Assembly: GCA_013076295.1 (NCBI GenBank)
Contig: RQOL01000876.1
Span: 1,054,001-1,118,000, forward strand
Direction: 5' to 3'
From: Sanderia malayensis
Lineage: Eukaryota > Cnidaria > Scyphozoa > Semaeostomeae > Pelagiidae
DNA length: 64,000 nucleotides
Shown: piece after piece, positions 34,669-44,317 of the stretch
How the letters are laid out: every line of letters starts with the position of its first letter
How positions within the stretch are numbered: the stretch's first letter is position 1
Notes under the pieces: model-generated
Told to the model about the DNA's origin: nothing
The model's database searches: none
What the model saw: only the letters and a program-made list of their open reading frames with translations
Position numbers and translations under genes: made by a program

Positions 34669-36290
34669 TAATAACACAGCTGTCAAACAGAGCGAGCACG
34701 TTTTGTGAACATAAACATGTAACCACCATACAAGATGAACAACTAACAACTAACCAAAAACAATTCTAGAAGTCTATCTTATGTATTGGAAATAAATGCA
34801 TCTCACTTTGTAATGGTTTCTATAGTTAGAAATTCTAAAAGTAAACATGAAATCAAAGAACGCACTGGGTCAAATAGCTGGTTCCAGTCACATCAATACT
34901 CATTTGATGTATTGTTCAACACCCGTAGGATCCTTTGTATTTTGAATATTGGCATTTTCCTCAAAGGTGGACATGAAAAAGGGCATAATTTTCTTTCTTA
35001 ATTTTACTGCAATGAGCTATCATCATAGAAAAAGATTTCATATATAAGAAAAATATGAAATTATGCCACACTACCGGTATAGTGCTATTTTACTTCAGGA
35101 GAGGTGAAACTTCACCTGGGTGAAACTTCGTTGGAAATTTGGCAAGCGGCAGATTGATGATTGAGGATAAAATGTAGCATGTGTGAATCAACAGGGCGCT
35201 AATTACAAAAGTATGCGCTTCAGTTAGAAAAGGAAATAGAAGTAAAACGTGAGGAAAAAGTCACTTAGATGCTAAGATACCAGCGTCAAAACATTCGGAT
35301 TGAAAAAGTCAGCACTCTGGTTGTCCGTATATATGGTTTCCTTTGGAAGGTTTGCCTTGTTTGCTTCACACTCCATGACGAAAGAGACATTTCAATATTG
35401 TTTTTATATAGATTTGTTTGCTGTTATTGCTATTATTGTGTTATTGTGTTGCCGTTTAGAAATGCACCTCATATAAGTTCGTGCTTAAGCTCTAATGATG
35501 ACAATGATGAAAATTCGGAGTTCACATGTTTTGTTATTGTTTCAGTGATTTCCAGTTTAAGGGATAAGAGCGTATAACTTAATATACGACAAAAGCACTG
35601 TACAAATAAATTATAATGCCACATGAATAGTGCGTCATTTTTGAGTTAATTGCAAACTATTCCCCCTTTTACAGATTCCCCTTTTACAGATTCCCCCTTT
35701 TACAGATTCCCCTTTTTACAGATTCCCCCTTTTACAGATTCCCCCTTTTACAGATTTGAAAAAGGGGGAATATGACGTCATACGACACCGTGTGACGTCA
35801 TATTCCCCTTTTCTCTATTCCCGCGTTCCCTGATTCCCGTTCCCCCTTTACAGATAGCCGTTACATTTCCGGAAAAAGTTGTCATAATCAAAGAATAGAG
35901 AGATTTTGGCGTGACCTTTTTCATGGTTGTCTGTTTCAGTACTATTATTTGTTTTATTTTATGGAAGAGCAGGCTTCCTTGATGTCAGTGATGAAAAAGA
36001 CCTGTTCAGTCTTGAATGTGTTTACTTGCCAAGAATAAATAAGCACTTTTCAATGTTCCTGTATGGATACCACAATCATCCAGTCAGAACTGAATCAAAT
36101 AAAACTCCATCTCAACTTTGGATAGAAGGTCAGCACTACTACCAACCTGAACAACCGGGTTTTCTTGGCAGATACTGATGTGGAAACATATGGCATAGAC
36201 TGGGAAGGGCCATTACCTTCTGAGCGCTTCAATGGTCCAATAAACGAAAGTAGTGAATTAGACATACCACATCCAGCTTGGTTTTATCTG

Positions 36291-36837
36291 AAATAACTTT
36301 ACAGAGATTGCAACATTTCATTGACACTGGTGCTGGTGATTCCAATGGCATAGACGTTTATTTGAATGTCAGAGAATGTATAAGAGAAGAAGCAATAATT
36401 CATAATTTTCATAAACAAAACATATCAGTATAAAAATGTTATTCAAAAAATTTACTGCAAAAGATTTCAAAAGCAGAACTTTCGTATTTCAGAACAGGTT
36501 ACTGATATTGAAAACCAAATATTATTACTATCACTATTATTATTTTTAATGTTTATTGAAATATGTTATGTCTTGTTAAGGCTACTAAAATAGTTTGCTT
36601 TTATATCTTATTTACTGTACATTTTGAGCAAGGCTTTATTGTAGACACTGTTACAAATTACACATTATTTTGTGGTCCATATCAGCCAGAAACATTCTTT
36701 TGTGGTCCATATCAGCCAGAACTACATGCTACATCGAAAAAATTTCAAGTCAATTTTATAACAAAACGAACATAACTTTGAGTATATTAATCAATATTGT
36801 GCGTATAAAATATGCAGTTAAATATCATTTTCTCATC
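36291..36837. other. Intergenic spacer between integrase and HECT genes
   Basis: A non-coding, AT-rich tail-to-tail spacer. A word TTTTGTGGTCCATATCAGCC is tandemly duplicated (about 36668 and 36699). Confidence 0.5.
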
Positions 36838-39676
36838 TCATGCATTTGGAAAACCGTTACGAGCAAACTTTAATGCTGTTGTCATTGACTGGAAGAAACC
36901 ACGCATGGTTGAATGTACTGTTGGTAATCTCAGAATCCAAAGACAGGCAGAAGTGGTTGGAAGTGTATGCATATCGTCGTCTGGTAGAAACTCAATCTTT
37001 ATTTTCTTAGTTGATGAACAGCTTCAGGGACTTGCCATCCCGTGCAGAATGTAAGCAATGCTTTCAATCTAGACTCGTCGTCATCTTCTGCGACAGCCAC
37101 GTTCCATCGTCAATAAAACTCTGAAAGCCACGTATTAGCTTGTTCTTCTGCATAACTCTTTGGATGGCTTTCGGAAAGCATGGATCTAAATTCTTCTGGT
37201 CCAAAGTATTCTTCTGTTGCACAGAGCAGCTTCAGGAACTGGTCTGGGTGCTTTGAAATGAACGCAAAAAACCCAAACTTTCCAAACCCTGTTTGAGCTC
37301 TCTCACTGCCTCAAATCGTGACCTTATTATTTCGTTGTAGATTAATTCTTGAATTAAACTACTTTTATTTGCAACTGTAATTACTTGCTGCATTGGCCAG
37401 TAAGACCCGTTAATAATCTGCCAGTAAGCATCGGAGCGTGGGCTTTCCTCGAGTAATGCCCGCACACCATTTTCGTCCTTGCAATCGTCCAATTCTTCTA
37501 TCAAAAAGTGCAGATTTTCTGTGGCGGAATTCATAGGTATATCGTGTTTGCTTAAATGTTGAGCAATTTTCTCTGGACTTTCTTCAAGCATTGAGGCAGC
37601 AACTGACTTACTCAGTCTTGGAAAACCCTTTATAGGACCATTTTGAATGATTGTATGAGCCATCATAGATCCTGTTAGACGAAATAAAAATAGCTTTGTT
37701 GTGTCCTTTATGGGCACCTGACTGGCAGAGTTTCCCTCAAATAAACGCTTATTGACTTGCTCCCAAGCGAGATTAAAAAATTCTACTTTAACTGCGCCAC
37801 CATCCAACCCTTCCTCATTTTTAAAAGACACATCCAAGTCTTTGCAAAAGGATTGGTCTCCACACACTTTCCTTTTATAAAATTTAAGAGCATCTGACCA
37901 TATGTTTTCTCTATCTACAGAAAGCTCTTCCAAGCCTACTCTGGATTGGGATTCTCGAAATGTTTGCAATAAAGATGCAAGGTCTTTTCTCCTTGTCGTG
38001 CATATTTTTGCATTTAGATTTGCTTTTTCCAAATGGGATTCTGGGCTTAAATTCATCAAATTGTCGATAGCTTCTTCCATAGACGATGCACCAAGTAATG
38101 CTATATCAATCTGCTCTGAAGTGTGAAGAATAAACATCTCAGACAGAGTGTTCTTCCAGATGCTTGTTTCAGAGCAGTTATTTTCACTTGCAAAAACAGG
38201 AAAGACAGATTCTTCGCCACAAGCCCCTTTCTCTTCAATTGCGCCAGAAAAGTCTTCAAATGGTGGCTCAAACATCTTAGCAGTATCTTCGTATGTGTCT
38301 GTACATTGCTCCATGTGCTTTTTCATCATGGATAAAGGGATTTCCCTGAAACAACCTCTGCAGTTGGTCTTTATGGCATCATCTACGTTCGTTACAACTT
38401 TCGTCATAGAAAGGTTTGCTTGCATAGGCCTGATGTATATGACGGTATTTGCGCTTACACATTCTTTCAAATGAGGACAGTGTATCCTTGAGGTGACATT
38501 TCAATTAAATTCATGTTGCATTTAACGCCACCTCTCTCTCCACGAAGCATCTCAAACGCACCATTTTGACTTCTAAGCTTTGGATAAATTGTTTCTAGCA
38601 CTTGCCTTACTTTTCCATGACTGGAACGCTTATCGTCAAATGAAATTCGGCGTTTTCCAAGGCCAGCTTCTTTCAGTTCCAGCAAATGACTGAGAGTGGG
38701 TGTTTTCGAATCATTTTTGGATGACAACAAGCAAAAGTCGTGTGTCCATGTTTCTCTCGGCTTTACAAAGGCATACTGCGTTTTCTGTCTTTTCTTGGGA
38801 GGACATACGTCTCGCCTACCACCGCCAGCCATACTAGGAAAAGCTTTTCTGTGAATAGAAAACATTTTCATTTTCAATAAATATAAAAAATTTAGTATTG
38901 AAGGAAAATAAGAGAAACTGGGCTATTTTTGAAACTATTAAGCCATGAATCCTCGATTATCTGACATCTAATTTGGAAAACTTGAAGTGATCTACGTATG
39001 GTGGGTTTGATGTTGATTTGAAGTGATCAACTCATTTATTTTTCATTTGTATATAAATGTTCTTCTTTCTGTACACATGACATCACCAAATAATATAATA
39101 TTTGTATATAAATGTTCTTCTTTCTGTACACATGACATCACCAAATAATATAATAATAGTGATAATATAATAAATAATATAATATTGTCTCTGCCTAGAG
39201 TGACGTCACGCAAGGGGATCTCACATGAAAGCGTGACGGAGCGTGACGAGGGGGGAAGGGTGGTTCTAAAAACCCAAATTTAGCGTGACGTAATTATTGA
39301 ACAGCCCCTTGTTTAGGAAAATGAATTAGTTTAAATTTTTGAACACCAACCTGAAATCATTTGCAATGGCTTCTGTTCGTTGTACAGGTTGTGTTATGTG
39401 TGGCTGTGCCAATATCGCAGAAGCTGTTCTCATTGGCGGCCGGAAAAACCTGGGTCTTGGTCCTGTGACTGTGCTTGTAGGAGGCCCAAAACGATTTGCT
39501 GCTCGATCATATCCAAAAACAGTGGGCCTAAAAGGACTTGAAGTGCCATTCTGACTTCTCGAAACAGACGCATGTTCTTCCAGCCTTTCAATTCGGCTTT
39601 CAATGCGACCAATCGCTGATTGCAACAAGCTAGTCAGTCGTTCATCTTTTTCATTTTCATTTTCCTTAGGATCCAT
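36838..39676 (-). pseudogene. HECT E3 ubiquitin ligase gene carried by the transposon
   Basis: Exon 1 (39676-39351) encodes an acidic, coiled-coil-like start (MDPKENENEKDERLTSL, IGRIESRIERLEEH) and a Pro-rich stretch, with a GT donor in phase 2. Exon 2 runs from 38848, after a CAG acceptor, to the stop at 36838-36840. It carries a C2HC-like finger (CRGCFREIPLSMMKKHMEQC), then the HECT N-lobe with SFKNEEGLDGGAVKVEFF, and the C-lobe ending LPTTSACLWILRLP with the catalytic-type Cys in a normal context. A frameshift near 38468 and at least two between 37100 and 37250 break it. The 412-codon open stretch 38470-37232 is the best preserved. It resembles G2E3-like HECT proteins seen in repeats. It has the same boundaries as the transposon, so it is cargo or an accessory gene. 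Confidence 0.7.
39049..39152. repeat. Direct duplication in HECT intron
   Basis: A roughly 50-bp unit (TGTATATAAATGTTCTTC ... CATCACCAAATAATATAAT) occurs twice in tandem. Confidence 0.8.
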
Positions 39677-39781
39677 GTCTTACTTGGCTAAACTCCTAAA
39701 AATTTGTCTTGTTGAAAAATGATTTTACTGAAACTTTCCCACAGTGCAGTGCAAGAATGTGTTATCAATCAAAGGCTTACA

Positions 39782-40003
39782 GAGTTCTTCCACTAAGTGA
39801 ATTCACCCACTCAGAGCGTTCACCCACTAAGTGAATTCACCCACTAAAATGCCTGTCAATCACTTCTTGTTTCTCCTCCCACTAAATGAACTCAATGCCA
39901 CAAAACGCTTTTCGGTTCCACTAATCATGCATTTCAATTCCACTAAGTGTGTTTCAATCCCATCAAACAAAGTCACCCAATTTGTCCACTACATGACTCC
40001 ATA
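39782..40003 (-). repeat. Right TIR of IS3EU-like element
   Basis: Reverse complement of 32415-32636, equal in length, ending CATGACTCCATA directly before the GATATG duplication. Confidence 0.9.
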
Positions 40004-40009
40004 GATATG

Positions 40010-40640
40010 TTTGGCCCAGTATTCAGAAAGATCTCCGCAACTGGACACGGTCTTGTCTTCAACGTCAGAGATCCAAAGTCCAGCGTCACACAGTGAGTCC
40101 ACTTGGCACCTTTGCAGCTCCAGACGCTCGTTTTGACCACGTGCACATCAATATTGTCGGACCCCTGCCAACTTCCAAAGTTTACCGTTATTTATTCACA
40201 TGTGTTGACCGATTCACTCGCTGGCCTTAAGCCGTTCCAATTTTCAACATCATGGCTGAAACTGTGGCTTGTGCATTCGTTTCTCAATGGATTTCCAATT
40301 TCGGTCTTCCATCCACGGTTACCAAAGATCGCGGTTCTCAGTTCGAATCATTACTCTTCAAACAGCTTATGTGGCTACGCGGCATCCAACATATCCACAC
40401 GACTTCGTATCACCCTGCGGCAAATGGCATGGTGGAATGCTTCCATAGGCAACTGAAAGCATCGGTGAAAGCACAGGCGGATTCTTCAATATGGTCGGAA
40501 ATACTGCCAGTGATTCTGCTCAGCATCCGCTCTACATTCAAGCCTGATCTTGATGCTACTCCAGCTCAACTGGTTTATGGCACAACTCTTCGCTCACTCC
40601 CACTACCATCACGAATTTGGATCCTAATGTATATTCGCAA
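40010..40640 (+). pseudogene. Gypsy pol 3' part: integrase core
   Basis: It continues the frame interrupted at 32414. The zinc-binding end and then the catalytic core follow: Asp in DHVHINIVGPLP, Asp in VTKDRGSQFES, Glu in NGMVECFHRQLK, with normal spacing. A TAA stop at about 40229 replaces a sense codon after RFTRWP. The frame after 40640 is lost. A weak RCRPELDGPTT-like stretch at about 40824 may be the decayed integrase C-terminus. No 3' LTR follows, so the Gypsy is 3'-truncated. Confidence 0.75.
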
Positions 40641-42071
40641 CGATTCATGAGACACACCAAGCCGGGGCAACGATGTGGAGAATATGTGAGTTGAATTTGT
40701 TTATCTCCCCTCAAAGCAAATTTCAGTCTGTTGCCATTAACATTGGATGACATTGATATATTGAAAGGTAATGGGCGATAAAAGTAAAAGAGATAGTCAA
40801 CCCAATATAGCCGCATTGCATAGGTGCAGACCCGAGCTTGATGGACCAACCACCATTTATTTTACTCCTGAATCTGACAATATAACTTCAGTGATTGAAA
40901 CCCAACAAGACACTCAAACTCGTCGAACACCGAACACACGATTTTGGTACTACACAGAACAGAGGTATAGTGTTTTCAGAAATGTCAATGACGTTTGGAA
41001 ATGCACTGAAACTTACTTCAAGGAAAAAGAGACCGTGGTGTACCAGGAAAAAGCGTTGTGTTTCTGCATTGAGTTCACATGGATATGAACTTGAACATGT
41101 AAGGAAGCCAGTGGTAAGCAGCGGTGACATTATCCAGTGAAGATGATCAAGGTCCGTATATATGCATTTGTTTACTAAAATTGTCTCAATTTTTATATCA
41201 CTATGGATCCTATTTATAATAATTTTATATAGTGTTGTACGTTATTATTTTGCATAGATTATTTTTGTGATATGTCTGAGTCAGAAGAAATTATTCAAGA
41301 TGCAGACAGTGGGGATAGTGACACCACTAGTTCATCAGATTCAAATGTGGTAACTGAAATTAACACTTATTCTGTATATTTAGATACTCTTCTTTATGAT
41401 ATCATGTTTTTATTTTTACTTCTCTGGCAATTAACTTCAACTGGAGATTGCTATCTGATCCAACTATTGTCAGCAAATGCAATTTTGCTCATTGATCATT
41501 TTTCTTGTTCAAAACTTCTATCAGAATCAAATAATTTTAAATGTTTTACTCAAATATTGCTTAAATCAGGCTAGAAGTTACCCGTTAATGTGCAAACATA
41601 ACTTTTTTTTCATTTTTAGCTAAAGAAATTTTGCATTATTCAACGAAAGACATTGATGTGTAATGGTGATTGCATCTGGGTTTATGAGTGTTCATTCAAC
41701 CAAACTCACACAACCTTTATTAATGGTCTCAGCTTCAAAATCAATGAAAGCAAAGAGGTATGTCAACTATTTTTGTTTGTTTGTCTTTATTTACAATATC
41801 TATGTTTGATTTGACATTTTCTTGTCCTTTCAATAGCTTTTAAGTTACAATTATTTTCAAACTATGATCAATACGTTCATATCCGTGTTTGCTCAAAATG
41901 GTTGTTATCTGGGATAGCGTTAATGAAATAATCCCTTCTACATTTATAACTGGTATGTTTTATTTTAGTAATTTTTTTATTGAAAAAGTGTGGCAATTAT
42001 AAGGGGGTTGTGTCATTAGTATCTTTTTTTCCAGATTATAGTTTGGAGCATGAGCATGGATATTCTGTGGT
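40641..42071. other. Low-content region with two exon-like frames
   Basis: 41272-41347 starts MSESEEIIQDADSGDSDTTS and ends at a GT. 41621-41757 lies between an AG and a GT and is open (KKFCIIQRKTLMCNGDCIWV). They could be exons of an unknown gene or transposon, but the phases were not confirmed and no family is recognised. The rest shows nothing. Confidence 0.25.
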
Positions 42072-42879
42072 ATGGTTTGGCAATTAATTATCCACTTTAA
42101 AGGAGTTTTAAAGGAAGGAAAGAAGATGGCCCGTAGATGTGCCACAACGTCAAAGATTCCTGTCGCCCCTGGAATTATAAGCGAAATAAAGCTAAACTTT
42201 CAGCGTATAGACATTCCTGATGACCTCATCATTAATTTCGATCCGACTCCGTTATGATATGTTTGCTCTCCAAGTCACACACTGCACAAATGTGGAGCAA
42301 AAAGTGTTTCCCTCATCGGAAAGGGCAAAAAGAAGCCAATAACAGGAACGTTCACAGTAACGAAATCAGGTATATTTCTTTCAATGCAGCTGATATATCA
42401 GGGAAAACAGAGTGCTGTCTTCCAAAGGAAATAGAATATCCTGAAGGATTCAATACAATGTTACACGAAGAATCATTGGAGTAACGAGGAAAAAGTCATT
42501 GAGCTTTTGGAAGAAGTGATTTTTCCGTTCATCAGTGCAAAGAGAGCGGAGCATGAGTTGGCAGCAAATCAAAGAGCCCCTTTGATTTTTGATGTGTTTA
42601 AAGCGCAAACAACACAAAATGGTATTAGATCTGCACCTGATGGAGAAAAATTTGTGTGAAGTGGTATTTGTTCCTGCAAACATGACACGTCATCTTCAGC
42701 CCCTCGACCTCGCTGGGAATGGCTGCAATCCACTCTCAGTTAAATATCGCGAAGTTTATCGTTTCGTTCTTGTTCGTTTGTTGATGGTGAACTCAGTACT
42801 AGTCGCCGTTTCTGTTTTTCTTGGCTTATCCTGTCAGCTCATCGAGAACGTTGTGAGTCGGAAACAACAGATTTTGTAA
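42072..42879 (+). pseudogene. DDE_1 (pogo-like) transposase remnant
   Basis: Frames 42072-42257 (MARRCATTSKIPVAPGII, DIPDDLIINFDPTPL), 42254-42484 with a shifted reading (GAKSVSLIGKGKKKPITGTF, MQLIYQGKTECCLP, EYPEGFNTMLHEESLE) and 42589-42720 (VVFVPANMTRHLQPLDLAGN) follow the order of a DDE_1 transposase: first Asp in NFDPTPL, central strand, then the PANMT..LQPLD block. It is broken by frameshifts. It is a different lineage from the Tigger copies at 19.5-22.5 kb. Confidence 0.6.
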
Positions 42880-43463
42880 GTCGAAATTCGAACTATATAT
42901 TATCAAACTATATAATCATTAGGTTAATTATAAATTGTTGGTTTTGGTTGTTGGTTTATGTTTTTATCTGATCAAACTACAGTAAAGTTGTATGTTTCGT
43001 ATTTTTTTATCTTTGTCTTGTTATCGATTGTATTCTTTTGCCATGCCTGTTTCAGCTTTTGCGTTGATTTAAGCGTCTCGTCGATTTTGCATTTACTAGT
43101 ATCTTATTTCCCAATATATACGCCTTGACATTCTGTATCTATTGTTTAATACCATTTAGTCTAGAAACTTCGAAGCTCTCCTTTGTATTTTGTATTTTAG
43201 AATTTTGTATTTCTTTGTTATCTAGTTACCAAACGATTGTTCAGAAAATTATGAGAGTCCAGCGGTTGTATTTTCTGACCTGGTTATCTGCTCGCCTAAA
43301 GAGTACTTGCTACCCTGAGGGCGTGACAATGTCTCTGGAATTAATGACGCCATTACTTCAACAATTGAACCAGAGGACCCTTTCCTCAATCGATTCACCG
43401 ATCTACCAATTCCAACCTTATGGGGCCTGAACAATTTCACAATTATCACAATTCACAATTAAT
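42880..43463. other. No gene seen
   Basis: AT-rich. One 101-codon frame (43125-43430) has no recognisable content. Confidence 0.35.
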
Positions 43464-43936
43464 TTGAAATACCTATTGCAAGCATTAGTGCGACCCAACT
43501 TTGAATATGCCCAGGCGGTATGGTCACCATATAAGAAACAATATGTGGAACTAGTGGAGAACGTACAAAGAAGAGCCACACGTCAAATTCCTTCACTCAA
43601 GGGACTAGATTACACGGAGAGATTAAAGAAATTGAGCATGCCAACTTTGAAGTACAGAAGACTACGTGGAGATATGATTGAAATGTATAAGATTATGACG
43701 GAATCTATGATGCAAAAGTAACAACAAACATATCTGACTTTGCGAACTTAACATCAACGAGAGGAAATGATTTCAAACTCCAGAAAAAGTTTTGTAAAAC
43801 CAGCATAAGAAAATTCTCGTTTACCAACAGAGTGATAAACAGTTGGAACAGCCTCCCAAACAGAGTAGTGAATGCAAAAACAGTACAAAATTTTGAAAAA
43901 GAGCTTGACAGTTTATGGAAAAGCCATAGCCTGTAA
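43464..43936 (+). pseudogene. Non-LTR retrotransposon RT C-terminus, second family
   Basis: An 85-codon frame (LLQALVRPNFEYAQAVWSPY, VELVENVQRRATRQIPSLKG, YRRLRGDMIEMYKIM) followed one base later by a frame with FTNRVINSWNSLPNRVVNAK and VQNFEKELDSLW. This is the conserved C-terminal end of Jockey/CR1-like RT proteins. It is 5'-truncated with one frameshift and lies 380 bp upstream of ERCC6L in the same orientation. Confidence 0.75.
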
Positions 43937-44317
43937 AATTCGACTACACAGAAGACATAAACAGCAAAATTAAAAAAAAACCAAACTGAAGTAGAGACAT
44001 AGTGGTTGTATAGACCAGCGTCCACAGAAGATCCTAAAGTGTAATTAATTAATTATCTAACATGCTAGCAATTATTTATTCCACATTCATCAGAATTTAT
44101 TCAATGACCTTGGATTATTTTATGTCGTGCGCATTTTTCCAGCCCATCCCAGCATGCACTTTTAAGATTTGGCGCCAAAAAATATCGTGGACGGCCAGGC
44201 CTGTTTTCCCTTCTTCGAATCAAAGCAAGATGGATGGGAATATAATCAGTTGATATGATATGGAGACAGATCTGAGAAAGTTATTTTGTGTTCAGTTCTG
44301 CAGAAAACGTATAAAAA
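43937..44317 (+). promoter_or_regulatory. Presumed promoter and 5' UTR of ERCC6L
   Basis: It is the only unique sequence between the retrotransposon relic and the ERCC6L start. No TATA box at a convincing distance is visible. The assignment is by position only. Confidence 0.3.

Larger units (their letters stand above)
33677..35859. mobile_element. MULE-like MITE inside the integrase
   Basis: Ends GGCTATCTGTAAAAGGGGGAA inverted on both sides, flanked by a 10-bp duplication GTTACATTTC (33667-33676 and 35860-35869). A 9-10 bp duplication suits MULEs. The inverted arms extend at least 320-400 bp (33677 to about 34080, and about 35535 to 35859). Each arm carries a pair of TGACGTCA sites (33745, 33765; 35773, 35793) and a short tandem array of AATCTGTAAAAGGGGG. 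No transposase frame is present. The superfamily is tentative. Confidence 0.8.
32739..36290 (+). pseudogene. IS3-type DDE integrase ORF, interrupted by a MITE
   Basis: The start MSFPRQSPETNVRDYIL (32739) leads to a one-base shift near 33035. The next frame has an HTH (IPKETLKLYLTYGFKKTKIA, EMFSVSAKTISRRIESYGI). A further frame at about 33342-33675 has the integrase core with [12 protein letters not shown] (first Asp), [18 protein letters not shown] and [16 protein letters not shown] (second Asp). A MITE occupies 33677-35859. The third acidic residue follows it in RIERFWRD (about 35890), then [16 protein letters not shown] and ESNKTPSQLWIEG (to 36180) and GIDWEGPLPSERFNG (to 36290). Three or more frameshifts exist besides the insertion, so no active integrase is made. 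Confidence 0.75.
32415..40003. mobile_element. IS3EU-like DNA transposon carrying integrase and HECT genes
   Basis: It is bounded by 222-bp inverted repeats (32415-32636, 39782-40003), both starting TATGGAGTCATGTAGTGG, and by a perfect 6-bp target duplication GATATG (32409-32414, 40004-40009). It interrupts a Gypsy pol gene, whose integrase frame continues directly on the other side. Inside are an IS3/retroviral-type DDE integrase ORF (plus strand) and a HECT-domain gene (minus strand), convergent. Eukaryotic IS3EU elements are described with 6-bp duplications and similar integrases (from memory, not checked). The 7.6-kb length includes a 2.2-kb MITE; without it the element is about 5.4 kb. 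Confidence 0.85.

Noticed and set aside
36812..37054. Plus-strand 80-codon ORF
   Set aside because: It overlaps the antisense of the HECT C-terminus (LPTTSACLWI), which is clearly the real coding strand.
37232..38470. HECT ORF as a normal host gene
   Set aside because: It lies between the TIRs of a mobile element with target duplications and carries frameshifts on both sides of the open stretch, so it is described as transposon cargo.
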